Assembly (NCBI RefSeq): GCF_041146395.1
Contig: NC_091012.1
Location: 16,854,193 to 16,918,192, forward strand
Reading direction: 5' to 3'
DNA from: Eulemur rufifrons
Lineage: Eukaryota > Chordata > Mammalia > Primates > Lemuridae
DNA: 64,000 nt
The translations under genes were made by a program, and so were the position numbers. The notes below the pieces were generated by a model. That model saw only the letters and a list, made by a program, of their open reading frames with translations. It was not told the origin of the DNA and did no database searches. Shown one piece after another: positions 24,890-38,114 of this stretch. Numbering within the stretch: the stretch's first letter is position 1; each line of letters opens with the position of its first letter.

Positions 24890-25860
24890 GATTTGTTTTT
24901 TAATTGACAGATAACCTTATATGTATTTATCATGTAAAATATGATTTGAAGTGTATATATCCATTGTTAAATGCCAATGTGTAGCTAATTATCAAGTGCT
25001 GTACTTCACATATTATCACTTTTGTGGTGAAGAACACTTAACATTGACTCTCTTAGCATATTTCAAAGACACATTATATCTTCATTAAATATAATCAGCA
25101 TGCTGTACAACAAACCTCTTGAATTTATACTTTGTATCTAACTGAAATTATGTGTCCTTTAAAAAAACATCTCCACAAGCCCAGTCTTTGCGAAAAACCC
25201 TAACCTCCAGGGCCACCATACTATTGTCTACTGCAATGAGATCAATATTTTTGGATTCTACATGTGAGTCAAATTATGAGGTATGTGCATTTCTGTACCT
25301 GGCTTATTTCAACTCACATGTTCTTTATGTTCACCCATGTGATTTAAAATGACAGAATTTTTATTTTTATGGATGGATTAATAGTATTGCATCGTGTATA
25401 CATATTCGTACTATGTTCTTTATTCATCTTTCAATGATAGGCACATAGGTTGATATTATATCTTGACTACTATGAATAGCGCCACAATAAACATGGAAGT
25501 GAAGATGTGTTTAAACATACTGATTTTTCTGAGATATTTATACAGAGTTGTGATTTGTGTACCATACAGTTTTTTAAATTTTTAATTCCTAAAGAAATCT
25601 TTATACTGTTTTTTATAAGGTACTGATTTACATTCCCACCAACTGTTTGCAAGCATTCCTCTTTCTTCCACGTATTTGACAAAACTGGTTATAATATATC
25701 TTTTTCATAGTAGTCATTCTAAAAGGATAAGTTGAGATCTCATAGCAGATTTGAATTGCCATTTCCTGATGATGACTTACCTTGAGGATTTTTTCATATA
25801 TATGTTGGACATTTGTGGGTCTTTTTTGACAAATGTCTACTTAAGTCTATTGTCCATTTT
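24890..25860 (-). repeat. Old L1 (L1M-type) 3' UTR and ORF2 end, antisense
   Basis: Order follows the antisense 3' end of mammalian-wide L1: 'gtggtgaagaacacttaacattgactctcttagcatatttcaa', 'catgctgtacaacaaacctctt', 'acatgtgagtcaaattatgag', 'gcttatttcaactcacatgttc', then decayed ORF2 ('cattcccaccaactgt'). Confidence 0.75.
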
Positions 25861-26870
25861 AAAATTTTTAATTATTGTGGGTAAATAACAGTTGTATATA
25901 TTTATAGGATTCATGTGATGATTTGACACAGGAATATTGTGTGCATTAATCAAATCAGGGTGATGGGGTATCCATCACCTCAGGTATTTATAATTTCTTT
26001 GTGTTAGATTCATTGTAATTCCAATTTCTTAATTATTTTATAGTATAGCCTATCCTATTATTGATTATCATCACTAGGTTGTACTGTTAAATACCATTAA
26101 TTCTAACTATATTTTTGTACCTATTAACTGTCCCCAATTTATCCCCCTACCTGATGCTTTTGCCAGCCTCTAGTCATCGTCATTCTATGCTCTGTTTCCA
26201 TGAAGTCAATTAGTTTTAATATTTACCTCCCACATATGAGTGAGAACACGTTAGATTTGTCTTTCTATTCTTGGCTTATTTCACTTAACATAATGTTCTT
26301 CAGTTCTATCTACGTTGTTGCAAATGGCAGAATTTTATTCTTTTTGTGGCTATATAATATTCCATGGCATATATGTACCACGGTTTCTCTCTTCATTAAT
26401 ATATTGATGGACACTTCTGTTGACTCCATATCTTGGCTATTGTGAATGCTAGAAGAATAAACATAGGAGTGAACATATCTTTTTGATACACTGATTTTCT
26501 TCCTTTAGATATATAACTAGCTGGGGGACTGCTATTTTTAGTTTTTTGAGGAACCTTCTATACTTTTCTGCATAGTGGTTGCACTAATTCACATTCCTGG
26601 CAAGAGCATACAAAGGATCCCATTTCTCTAGATCCTCGCCACCATTCGATATTGTCTGTGCTTTTGATAAAAGCAATTTTAACTGGAGTGAGATGGTATC
26701 TCATTGTGGTTTTGATTTGCATTTATCTGTTGTCTAATGGTGTTCACCATTTTTTTTGTTTGTTTGTTTTGTTTACCTGGAGGCCATTTGTGTATCATCT
26801 TTTGAGAAACATCTTTTCAGATATTTTGCTGATTTTTTTTTTAGAATTAACATTGGAAAACCATAATTTA
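25861..26870 (-). repeat. Second old L1 3' end, antisense
   Basis: A new antisense L1 3' UTR start ('ttaattattgtgggtaaataacagttgtatatatttatagg') is followed by 'caaatcagggtgatggggtatccatcacctcagg' and ORF2 wording ('tggctatataatattccatggcatatatg', 'gagatggtatctcattgtggttttgattt'). It abuts the previous L1, so two copies are stacked. Confidence 0.75.
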
Positions 26871-27508
26871 TTATAAAGGGAATACTACAAAAAAGCAAAA
26901 CTCAACAAAATGGTCAAATCATTTAAAACAGAAACAAATATTGACTAAAGCTAAAAGTTATCAAACCATTTATACTCTAAAATTTGTGATTAATTGTGAG
27001 ATTAGAAGGCTATTTAGGTAATTGCACAGAGAAATGTACAGTAAAGATCTTCATAATATATTTGTGAGTGTATCCATTGGAAGAGAATTTTAAAGCTGGT
27101 AAAATAGGAGAGGAATGCGGTAGGAGGTTTCAAGAACATGTGAAGCCGACATTACAAGCCACATCTTTCCTGAAATGGCAAAAAAAAAAAAAAAACCAAC
27201 AAAACAAAAAAAGTCCCCTGGATAAAATTTTGCTAACTATAGAAAGAACCAAGACAGTTCACCTATGTGTGATGAGCAGTGTTCAGAAAAATTAGGCCAG
27301 ACTTGCTGGTCTGGGTGTAACTGCATATACCCAAACCTTCAGTGCCACCAACACCAGCTTTCTTATATCTCCCCCACATAGCCCCAAAAGCAACAGGACA
27401 AATTATGGTAAAATATCTGCCCCCTCAAAAGGACCCTATTCTTGAATTCTCTCTCCTCTCAGAGTCAAGAGTTCATCCAGTGTGTTCAAACAGACCATAT
27501 ATTTGATC
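26871..27508. other. No gene recognised
   Basis: Unassigned sequence with an A-rich run at 27180-27210. A plus-strand frame of 75 codons at 27068 has no recognisable domain. A decayed retrocopy is possible but unsupported. Confidence 0.3.
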
Positions 27509-29262
27509 TTTTATTTTTTTTTTATTTCAGCATATTATGGGGATACAAATATCTAGGTTACGTATATCGCCTTTGTCCAAGGAGAGTCAGTGCTTCAAGC
27601 GTGGCCATCCCCAGAGAGTATGCACTGCACCCATTAGGTATGTATATACTCATCCCCTACTCCCCCTCCCATCTGCCCAGCACCCAATGAATGTTATTCC
27701 TTATATGTGCATTTAAGTGTTGATCAGTAAAATCCAATTGATGGTGAGTACATGTGGTGCTTATTTTTCCATTCTTGGGATCCTTCACATAGTAGAATGG
27801 GTTCTAGCTCTATCCAGGACAATACAAGAGTACTATATCACCATTTTTTTTTTGTGGCTGACAACTCCATGGTATACATATACCACATTTTATTAATCCA
27901 CACATATATTGAGGGGCACATAAGTTGTTTCCACATCTTTGTAATTGTGAATTGTGCTGCTATAAATACTCAAGTGCAGATGTCTTTTTTATAGAATGTC
28001 TTTTGTTCTTTTGGGTAGATGCCCAGTAATGGGATTGCTGGAGCAAATGGTAGTTCTACCTGTAGCTCCTTGAGGTATCTCCATATTGCTTTCCACAGAG
28101 GTTGTACTAGTTTTCATTCCCACCAGCAGTGTATGAGTGTTCCTAGCTCTCCACATCAACGCCAACATTTATTGTTTTGGGACATTTTGATAAAGTCCAT
28201 TCTCACTGGAGATAAGTGATATCAATGTGGATTTGATTTCCATTTCCCTGATAATTAGAGATGTTGAGCATTTTTTTCATTATTTGATTGTATCCTACTG
28301 AGTATTGGAGCTCCTTACATAGTCTACTTATCAATCCCTCATCAGATGGGCAGTTTGTAAACATTTACTCTCATTCTGTGAGTTGTCTCTTCACTTTGTT
28401 GATTGTCTTCTTTGCTGTGCGGAAGCTTTTTATCTTGACATGATCCCATTTGTCCAGTGTTGCCTTGGTTTTCTGTGCTTTGGGTGTATTACTGAAGAAG
28501 CCCCAGCCAATACCAATGTCCTGAAGCATTTCCCCATGTTTTCTTAGAAGTCCCATAGTATGAGGTCTTAGATTTAAGTTTTTAATCCATTTTGATGTGA
28601 TTTTTTTATTGGGTGAGTGATGAGGGTCTACTTTCATTCTTTTTCATATGGACATCCAGTTTTCCCAGCAGTCTGTATTGAAGAGACCATCCTTTCTCTG
28701 CTCTATGTTCTTGGCAACTTTGTTGAAGATAAGTTCACTGTAGATGCGTGGACTTCTTTCTGGGATCTCCATTCTGTTCGGTTGGTTAATGTGTTTGTTT
28801 TTATGCCAGTGCCATGCCGTTTTGTTTCCTACAGCCCTGTAGTGTAATTTGAAGTCAGGTAATGTATTGTGATTCCTCCATTTTTGTCCTTTTTGCTCAG
28901 GAAGGCTTTGGATATCCTGGGTCTCTTTGTGTTCCATATAAATTTTAGGATTTTTTCTGTTTCAGTGAAGAATGTTATTTTTATTTTGATAGAAATTGCA
29001 TTGATTCTAAGATTGCTTTGGATAGAATTTACTTTTCAACACTATTGATTTTTCAATCCATTAGCATGTATATCTTTCCATTTTCTGTGTCATTTTCAAT
29101 TTTTCAATTTTTTATAGTTTTCATTGTAGAGATCTTTCTTTTCTTTGGTTAAGTTTATTCCTAGGTGTTTTATTTTATTTGTAGCTATAGTAAATAGGAT
29201 TACTATTTTGATTTCCTTTTCAGAATACTTACTGTTGGCATATAAAAATGGTAATGATTTTT
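27509..29262 (-). mobile_element. 5'-truncated L1, moderately diverged
   Basis: Starts with 'ttatttttttttttatttcagcatattatgggg' (tail plus 3' UTR) and continues through ORF2 to 'tactgttggcatataaaaatgg'. The C-terminal and thumb-region sequences are readable only in short frames. Older than the L1s at 5 kb and 55 kb. Confidence 0.85.
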
Positions 29263-29756
29263 TTTCTCAACCAAAGAAGTTTATGAATGAGAAATGGAAT
29301 GAGGGGTGTAAACAAATAATTACATCACAACCTAAGTAGCATGATTAGGGTTATACACAATGTACCCTAGGAACACAGAGGGAAAAAGTCACAACTAGAA
29401 ATATCAACCCTGTAGCCAGGATACCCTAACAGTGCAATTTCGTGAACATATGAATCACACCTTGCTTTCGTTATAAGTATCCCAGATGGCAACTGATTAA
29501 ACGTGACCTAAGTAAACTTTTAAAAGGATTAATTTTGATATAAGAGATGAGTGAAGGGTTTGCTTTTTAAAATTTCTAATTTAGAAGCTCTGTAATTTCA
29601 CACTAATTTAAGTCAAACTACTTTAAATTGAAACATATCTCCATGGGGCTGGTCCGTATTAATTGAGTATTTGCATGTGCAACTCATAATTGCTGCCAAG
29701 ATTTTAAAGTTATTTCTCTCAGATATTGCTCCTGAAGATGAAGTTAAGGAAAGACA

Positions 29757-29855
29757 AAACAATACTACTATTTATTAAACACAAATATATTATTTAATCC
29801 TCAAAGTACTCATATCATAAAGATACCATCAACACCATTTAAAAAAAGAAGAAAT
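29757..29855 (+). repeat. Possible MIR remnant
   Basis: The order 'actatttattaaacacaaatat...atttaatcctcaaagtactcatatcataaagata...caccattta' resembles a MIR centre. Weak, given the AT-rich background. The surrounding 29263-29984 has no gene I recognise. Confidence 0.4.
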
Positions 29856-29984
29856 TTTATATCAAGAGTTTGAGTAACTTTCTGAAAAATGTTTATGAAA
29901 AATTCATTTAAACTCAGGACTAAGTTTAAATATAAGAATGAAGACAAAAATTTGGCATTGCTTTTATATTTTTATTATTTTTAT

Positions 29985-32832
29985 TTATTTATTTTTTAAT
30001 TTACTTCAACTTATCATGGGGGTACATAAGTTCAGGTTATATATACTGCCCATGTCCCACCCATCCCCCCGAGTCAGAGCCTCAAGCGTGTCCATTCCCC
30101 AGACAGTGCACATAGCACTCATCATGTAGGTATACACACATCCCCTCCTCCCATGGCCCACCTCAGTCCAATACCCAATTGGTGTTATTCCCAAATGTGC
30201 ACTTAGGTGATGATCAGGGAAACCAATTTGCTGGTGAGTACATGTGGTGCTTATTTTTCCATTCTTGAGATACTTCACTTAATAGAATGTGTTCCAATTC
30301 TCTCCAGGAGAAAGTACAAAAGTGATTCTATATCACCATCATTTCTTATAGCTGAGTAATATTCCATGGAATACATATACCACATTTTACTAATCCACTC
30401 ATGAATTGATGGGCATTTGGGTTGTTTCCACATCTTTGCAATTGTGAATTGTGCTGCTATAAACATTCAGGTGCAGGTGTCTTTTATATAGAATGACTTT
30501 TGTTCTTCTGGGTAGATGCCCAATAATGGGATTGCTGGATCGAATGGTAGGTCTACTAGAATCTGTTTAAGGTATCTCCGTAATGCTTTCCATAGGGGTT
30601 GCACTGGTTTGCAGTTCCACCAGCAGTGTATGAGTGTTCCTGTCTCCACATCCACTTCAACATGTATTGTTTTGGGACTTTTCGATAAAGGCCGTTCTCA
30701 CTGGAGTTAAGAGATATCTCATTGTGGTTTTGATTTGCATTTCCCTGATGATTAGAGATATTGAACATTTTTTCATATGTTTGTTAGCCATTCTTTTTTT
30801 TTTCCGATATATTTTATTTTATTTTTTTGTTTTTCAGCTCATTATGGGGGTACAAAAGATCAGGCTATATACATTGCCCATGCCTCCCCATCCCCCCGAG
30901 TCTGTGTTTCAATTGTGTCCATTCCCTAGACAGTGCACATCACACTCATCATGTAGGTGTGCACCCATCCCCTCCCCCATCCCAATCCCCCCCAGTCAGA
31001 ACTTCAAGCATGTCCATTCCCCAGACAGTGCGCATCGCACTCATCAAGTAGGTATACACCCATCACTTCCCCCCAGCCCCCACCTCTGTCCGATACCCAA
31101 TTGGTGTTATTCCCAAATGTTCACTCAGGGAAACCAGTTTTCATGTGAGTACATGTGGTGCTTATTTTTCCATTCTTGGGATACTTCACTTCATAGAATG
31201 GGTTCCAACTCTCTCCAGGAGAACCAAAGAGATGCCATATCGCCATTATTTCTAATAGCTAATATTCCATGGTATACATATACCACATATTGCTAATCCA
31301 TTCATGAATTGATGGGCATTTGTGTTGTTTCCACATCTTTGCGATTGTGAATTGTGCTGCTATAAACATTCGGGTGCAGGTGTCTTTTTTATAGAATGAC
31401 TTTTGTTCTTCTGGGTAGATGCCCAATGATGGGATTGATGGATCGAATGGTAGGTCTACTTGAATCTGTTTAAGGTATCTTCATATTGTTTTCCACAGGG
31501 GTTGCAATAGTTTACAGTCCCACCAACAGCCAACATAATCCTGATACCAAAACCAAGAAAGGATGCAACTAAACAGAGAGCTACAGACCAATTTCTCTTA
31601 TGAATATAGATGCAAAAATTCTCAATAAAATTATAGCAAATCAAATCCAAGTGCTTATCAAAAAAATAATCCATCATGACCAAGTGGGCTTCATCCCAGA
31701 GATGCAGAGATGGTTTAACATATGCAAATCTATAAATGTAATTGACCACATAAATAGAAGCAAAAATAAAGATCATATGATCCTCTCAATAGATGCAGAA
31801 AAAGCATTTGACAAAATTCAACACTCTTTTATGATAAGAACGCTTAACAAAATAGGCATAGACGGGGCCTATCTAAAAATGATACAAGCCATATATGACA
31901 AACCCACAGCCAACTTCATACTGAATGGGGAAAAACTGAAAGCATTCCCACTTCGAACTGGAACCAGACAAGGCTGCCCACTGTCCCCATTACTTTTCAA
32001 CATAGTATTGGAAGTTCTTGCAGGAGCTATCAGGCAAGAGAGCAGAATCAAGGGAGTCCAAATAGGGATAGAATAGATCAAACTCTCACTCTTTGCTGAT
32101 GATATGATGTTTATCTAGAAAACACCAAGGTTTCAACCAAGAGACTCCTGGAATTGATCAATGTTAGCCATTCTTATATCTTCCTTTGAAAGATTTCTAT
32201 TCATGTCCTTTGCCCATTTTTGATAGGGTTGTTTGATTTCTTATTACTGATTTTCCTGAGTTCTAAATAGATTCTTGTTATCAGTCCTTTATCTGATGTG
32301 TAGTATGCGAAAATTTTTTCCCATTCTGTAGGTTGTCTGTTTATTCTCCTGACTGTATCTTTGGCTGTGCAGAAGCTTTTTAATTTAATCAGGTCCCATT
32401 CATTTATTTTTGTTGTTGCTGTGATTGCCTTAGGGGTCTTCCTCATAAATTCTTTGCCTAGGCCAATGTCTGTAAGAGTCTTTCCTACATTTTCTTCTAG
32501 AATTCTAACAGTTTCGCCCCTTAATGTTTAAGTCTGTTATCCACCGTAATTTGATTTTTGTGAGAGGTGAAAGCTGTGGGTCCTGTTTCAGTCTTCTACA
32601 TGTGGCTATCCAGTTTTCCCAGCACCATTTATTGAATAAGGTTTCTTTTCCCCAGAGTATGTTTTTGTCTGCTTTGTCAAAGATTAGATGGCTATATGAG
32701 GATGGTTTTATATTTGTATTTTCTGTTCTGTTCCACTGGTCTGTGTCCCTGCACTTGTGCCAATACCAAGAAGTTTTAATAACCACAGCCTTGTAGTATG
32801 GTTTGAAGTCTGTCAAATTAATACCTCCCATT
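29985..32832 (-). mobile_element. 5'-truncated L1 split by a younger L1
   Basis: Left part 29985-30795 covers the 3' UTR and ORF2 C-terminus. Right part 32163-32832 continues ORF2 without loss ('gttagccattcttatatcttcc...'). The interruption at 30796-32162 is a second L1. Frames such as KWRWRQ-type C-termini on the minus strand and the 81- and 108-codon frames at 32.2-32.8 kb are pieces of this ORF2. Confidence 0.9.
30796..32162 (-). mobile_element. Nested L1 with 5' inversion (twin priming)
   Basis: Flanked by GTTAGCCATTCTT at 30783-30795 and 32163-32175. The 3' part (30796 to about 31528) is minus strand. The upstream ORF2 part (about 31529-32162, reverse transcriptase, [12 protein letters not shown]...) is plus strand. 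An inverted 5' end with a gap between the parts is the twin-priming pattern. Its 3' UTR carries a tandem ~95-bp duplication. Confidence 0.92.
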
Positions 32833-33408
32833 TGGGATTCCTGTGATGGTGGAGTGGAGGTAATGATTTTTTAACTGGAGATGAATTTACTGAATTTGTT
32901 TTTTAGTTATAGTAGCTTTTTGTGGAATATTGCCCCTTTTAAATAGTTATTTGTTTTTTGTTGTATACTTGTTTGAGTTCCTTATATATTTTGCCCATTC
33001 AACCACCAGATTTATAACTTTCAAATGGTTTTTTTTTTCCATTTGTTTGTTGTTTCATCATTCCATTATGTCTGGAGATGTATAGAAGCTTTTTATTTGA
33101 AGTAATCATATTTGATTTTTTTTTTTTTGCATTGCCTGAGTTTTTTAGGTTAAGTCTAAAACTCATTTTTCAGACCAACGTGATGGGGCTTTCCTGTGTT
33201 TTCTCATAGTAGTTTCAATGTTTCAGATCTTACATTTAAGTCTTTAATGCATTTTAGTTCATTTTTTACATATGGGGTTAAATGAGGGCCTCATTTCATT
33301 GTTCTCCATGTGGATATTTAATTGTCCCAACACAAATTAGGGAAGATATTTTCCTTGATCCATTATTTGTCCTTGTCACCTTTGTCTAAAATCAGTTAAC
33401 TTCAAACG

Positions 33409-33839
33409 TATAGATTTATTTTGGAGGTCTGTACTTTCTCCATTGGCCTATGTGTCAGTATTTGTGGCTGTATTATACTATGTTGTTATTATACCTTTGC
33501 AATGTATTTTAAATACATATAATGTGATGCCTCAGATTGGTTCTTATTTTCAGTTGCTTAGGTCATGCAGGGTCTTTTGTGATACCTTACAGATCTTAGA
33601 ATTTTTCAGAAATTTTTGTGAAAGATGTCCTGGGTATTTTGATAGGAATTGCATTGAAACTGTAGATCATTTTGTGTGTATACACACTTTAACAGTATTA
33701 GTTATGCAAATACATGACCAAGGGATATCTTTCCACTTATTTTAACTTCTTAAAGTTCTTACATGAATGTACAGATTGTCCACACTTTGGGTAAAATTTA
33801 TTTTCAAGAATTGTTTTATAGTTATTGTATATGGGAATG
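33409..33839 (+). repeat. Segment A, source or sister of a direct duplicate
   Basis: Matches 36439-36870 in the same orientation with only a few differences (for example gcagggtctt/gcaggatctt, cagatctt/catatctt and a one-base indel after 33680). The high identity in old L1 sequence means the duplication is recent compared with the L1. Confidence 0.9.
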
Positions 33840-34017
33840 CTTTCTTGGTTTCCTTTTCAGACAGTTCATTGTTAGTATATATAAATGCTACTAACTTTTC
33901 ATGTTGATTTTGAATCCTATATGTTTACTGAATTTATTATTTCCAACAGTATTTTGCTGGCATCTTTAGGGTTTTCTGTAAGTAAGATTATGTCAATTGT
34001 AAACAGGGAGAAATTAA
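33828..34017 (+). repeat. Segment B, inverted copy at 36253-36442
   Basis: The reverse complement of 36253-36442 reads 'tatatgggaatgctttcttggtttcc...cagggagaaattaa', matching this block. It directly follows segment A here, but at the second site it precedes A and is inverted. Confidence 0.9.
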
Positions 34018-34290
34018 GTATTTCCTTTCCCTTCTGGATTCCTTTCATTTTGTTCTCTAATTTCTCTGGCTTGAATATATAGTACTTTGTAGAATAAGAG
34101 TCTGAAAGTGGGCATGCTAGTTATAATCCAGAGATAAAGCTTACAGATGTTTTCCATTTATTGTGATATTAGCTGTGCATTTGTCATATATGACCTTTAT
34201 TGGGTCAGGTGCAGTTATCCTATACCTAAATTGTTGAGAGTGTGTATCATGAAGGGATGTAGAATTTTGTCCTGGGCTGTGTCATTCTAG

Positions 34291-35079
<789 letters not shown>

Positions 35080-35424
35080 AAGACAATATTGTCTTGGTGC
35101 TACCACTGGGCCAAACATGTCTGAGTGTCCTGAGGGTACAGATATATATTTGTAGGAAGTATTAGATTGTTGATTTTTGCTGTTTTGATAAATGCATCCT
35201 TTTCATATATTCAGCTCTGGTAGAAAGAGTAGAAAGCACTTAATCAACTGTGCAATTCTCCCTACAATTTTATACATATCTGGCTATTCAAGAGCAATGT
35301 TCTGCCTCAGCTATGAATTTCTAAATATGAGCCAAGAAAAACAACTGCAGAAAGAAATTTCTGCATTTCTTTCAAATTTATATTTTGAGCAGGCAGATCT
35401 GTAATTTCCCTTTAACCGTAAACA

Positions 35425-36250
35425 TTCATTAACCTCAGAAGATAAATCTAAAGGCAAGTGTGAATTAGCCGATATTTGGATTCACATAAATGAGTTTTCT
35501 AAAATCTGGATTGGAAAAAGTGTTTATATCCATCGGATCTGACCTGAAAAGGTAATAGTAAAATTTGCCATATGTAGCAAATCCTCTAGGAAGGAGCACC
35601 ATGTGATTATTTTGATGCCACTTTCCATATGTCATAATGTGAATAATTATGTGGATTATTCTCCATATATCTTGAGACAAAGATGTGAGTGATTTCCTTG
35701 TAAGTTTAGAAAGCTTATGTAATTATTATCTGGAATAGAAAGTAAACTGGGAAAGAGCAAAAAAAATTTGGAGGTTGAAAGGAATTTTTTTGGCAGTATT
35801 AATTCTCCTCTGTCACACAGGCTAACACAATTACAGAAGCCAGGGATTAGGATGTGGTCACCTTTGTTGTGTCATTATATTGGCAAAAAAATTCCTTTCA
35901 ACCTCCAGATTTTTTTGCTTCTTCCCAGTTTACTTTCTATTCCAGAAAATAGTTACATAAGCTTTCTAAACTTACAAGGAAATCACTCACATCTTTGTCT
36001 CAAGTTATATGGAGAATAACCCACATAATTATTCACATTATGACATATGGAAAGTGGCATCAAAATAATCACATGGTGCTCCTTCCTAGAGGATTTGCTA
36101 CATACGGCAAATTTTACTATTACCTTTTCAGGTCAGATCCGATGGATATAAACACTTTTTCCAATCCAGATTTTAGAAAACTCATTTATGTGAATCCAAA
36201 TATTGGCTAATTCACACTTGCCTTTAGATTTATCTTCTGAGGTTAATGAA
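35425..36250. repeat. Near-palindrome: ~367-bp inverted arms, ~92-bp spacer
   Basis: Left arm 35425-35791, spacer 35792-35883, right arm 35884-36250. The same 71-codon frame (GKWHQNNHMVLLPRGFATYG core) appears on the minus strand at 35465-35680 and on the plus strand at 35995-36210, a clear sign of the inversion. I count roughly ten substitutions or small indels between arms, about 97% identity. The frame has no known domain and I do not call it a gene. Confidence 0.93.
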
Positions 36251-36252
36251 AG

Positions 36253-36442
36253 TTAATTTCTCCCTGTTTACAATTGACATAATCTTACTTACAGAAAACC
36301 CTAAAGATGCCAGCAAAATACTGTTGGAAATAATAAATTCAGTAAACATATAGGATTCAAAATCAACATGAAAAGTTAGTAGCATTTATATATACTAACA
36401 ATGAACTGTTTGAAAAGGAAACCAAGAAAGCATTCCCATATA
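36253..36442 (-). repeat. Inverted copy of segment B
   Basis: Reverse complement of 33828-34017. It begins right after the palindrome and ends in TATA shared with the start of the next copied segment, a short microhomology at the joint. Confidence 0.9.
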
Positions 36443-36870
36443 GATTTATTTTGGAGGTCTGTACTTTCTCCATTGGCCTATGTGTCAGTATTTGTGGCTG
36501 TATTATACTATGTTGTTATTATACCTTTGCAATGTATTTTAAATACATATAATGTGATGCCTCAGATTGGTTCTTATTTTCAGTTGCTTAGGTCATGCAG
36601 GATCTTTTGTGATACCTTACATATCTTAGAATTTTTCAGAAATTTTTGTGAAAGATGTCCTGGGTATTTTGATAGGAATTGCATTGAAACTGTAGATCAT
36701 TTTGTGTTGTATACACACTTTAACAGTATTAGTTATGCAAATACATGACCAAGGGATATCTTTCCACTTATTTTAACTTCTTAAAGTTCTTACATGAATG
36801 TACAGATTGTCCACACTTTGGGTAAAATTTATTTTCAAGAATTGTTTTATAGTTATTGTATACGGGAATG
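36439..36870 (+). repeat. Direct copy of segment A
   Basis: Same orientation as 33409-33839. It yields the duplicated 100-115-codon frame also seen at 33443. Its left edge overlaps the inverted B copy at TATA, and its right edge changes abruptly at 'gggaatg|tta'. Confidence 0.9.
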
Positions 36871-36872
36871 TT

Positions 36873-36970
36873 AAGGAATTTTTTTGCCAATATAATGACA
36901 CAACAAAGGTGACCACATCCTAATCCCTGGCTTCTGTAATTGTGTTAGCCTGTATGACAGAGGAGAATTA
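36873..36970 (-). repeat. Inverted copy of the palindrome spacer
   Basis: Reverse complement of 35800-35897, covering the spacer and the first bases of the right arm, with about one difference in ~98 bases (cacacag/catacag). It ends in 'ggagaatta' and is followed by sequence not seen elsewhere in the window. Confidence 0.9.
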
Positions 36971-37004
36971 AGGTTGCAGATTAAATTAAGGTTGCTAATC
37001 AGCT

Positions 37005-37410
37005 GACTCTCAGATAAAGAGATTACACGGGGTTATCTGGAAGGGTCCAATGTAATCACCAGCGTCTTTAAAGGGGTAACCAGGAGGCAAAAGACTCAGC
37101 ATCAGAATGAGACAAAGTGAGAACAATGTGACCAGCCACTGCTATCTTTGCAATTGGTAGGCAGACAAGAGCCAAAGACTTCAGGTTCCCTCTAGAAGCT
37201 CAGAGAGAAAAAATAAACAAGACAATAGATTCACATCTAGAGCCCATGGAGTGAAACCTCACCCTGCTGACACCTTAATTTAGCCTAATAAGATCCACTT
37301 ATTTCTTTTGTCTTCCAGAAATGATATGTAATAGATACATGTTGCTTTAAGATTCTAAGTGTGTGACAATTTGTTACACCAGGTAGTGGAGACTCACTCA
37401 GGAATATTGT
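37005..37410 (+). repeat. LTR, MaLR-like (tentative)
   Basis: LTR-type order: 'agataaagagattacacggggttatctggaagggtccaatgtaatcacc', a variable centre, 'ccctgctgacaccttaatttagcctaataagatcc', and 'acatgttgctttaagattctaagtgtgtgacaatttgttacacc'. Similar in layout to the split LTR at 58.4-59.4 kb. No internal retroviral genes adjoin it. Confidence 0.6.
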
Positions 37411-38114
37411 CACATCTTATGAAAAGCTTTTTTAAAAAGTCATCTTAATGCTGATGAAATTCTGTTTCCTTTCTGTCAGAATCAATGATTTTGTAAAATC
37501 TGTTGGCAAGACTCCATTATATCTCCATACAGGAAATAAGGGGTAGGCAATAAGTCAGAATGTTAAAAACTCAGAAGAGATGTAACAAACATAAGAAATC
37601 TAGGCTTCCCATTGTGAGATTTGATGATTCTTTTTCCATTTACATAACTTTATTTCATTCATCTGTGCAAGCACCATTGAGTAAATTTATATGCTAAATT
37701 TTTACTGAACAAAGTAGAATATTAGTAAATGTTTCCAAGGAGGCCAGTTACTGTAGGGGCAGAGATAATGGACACTTACACAGGCTTTGTTATGCTTGAC
37801 TTTGCATTAGGTTTATAATATAATTATATAATTTAGAAAATAATGCATAGAGGCTGATTATATAAAAATTTGTATGAGCTACTCAGGCTTTCTTGAAGAT
37901 AATTGAATTAAATAAAAATGATAGTAGTTGTAATGAATTTCCTTATAAAAAATCAATGTGAGTTTTATTGTTTTGTTGTTTAGGTACAAAATATGTTACT
38001 TCTTTACTATTAATCTGAGAAAACTTTCTACTTAATTTTGAAATTAAAAATCATTTTTACCAAACTGGTATTGTAATCTTAGCAAATGCTTTTTTTCTTG
38101 CACGTATTCAATAT
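37411..38114. other. No gene recognised
   Basis: AT-rich sequence upstream of the V1R pseudogene. The missing N-terminal part of the receptor would fall near its right end but cannot be read. Confidence 0.4.

Larger units (their letters stand above)
32880..34290 (-). repeat. Ancient L1 (L1M-type) ORF2, antisense
   Basis: Antisense ORF2 wording of old L1s is readable: 'gcttaggtcatgcagggtcttttgtgata', 'gataggaattgcattgaaactgtagatc', 'gtaagattatgtcaattgtaaacagggag', 'tgtgatattagctgtgcatttgtcatatatg'. Part of it (33409-34017) has been copied again at 36253-36870. Confidence 0.75.

Noticed and set aside
35465..36210. Same 71-codon frame on both strands as a duplicated small gene
   Set aside because: The identity comes from the inverted DNA repeat, and DNA outside the frame is equally conserved. 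No domain or codon-type conservation is apparent.
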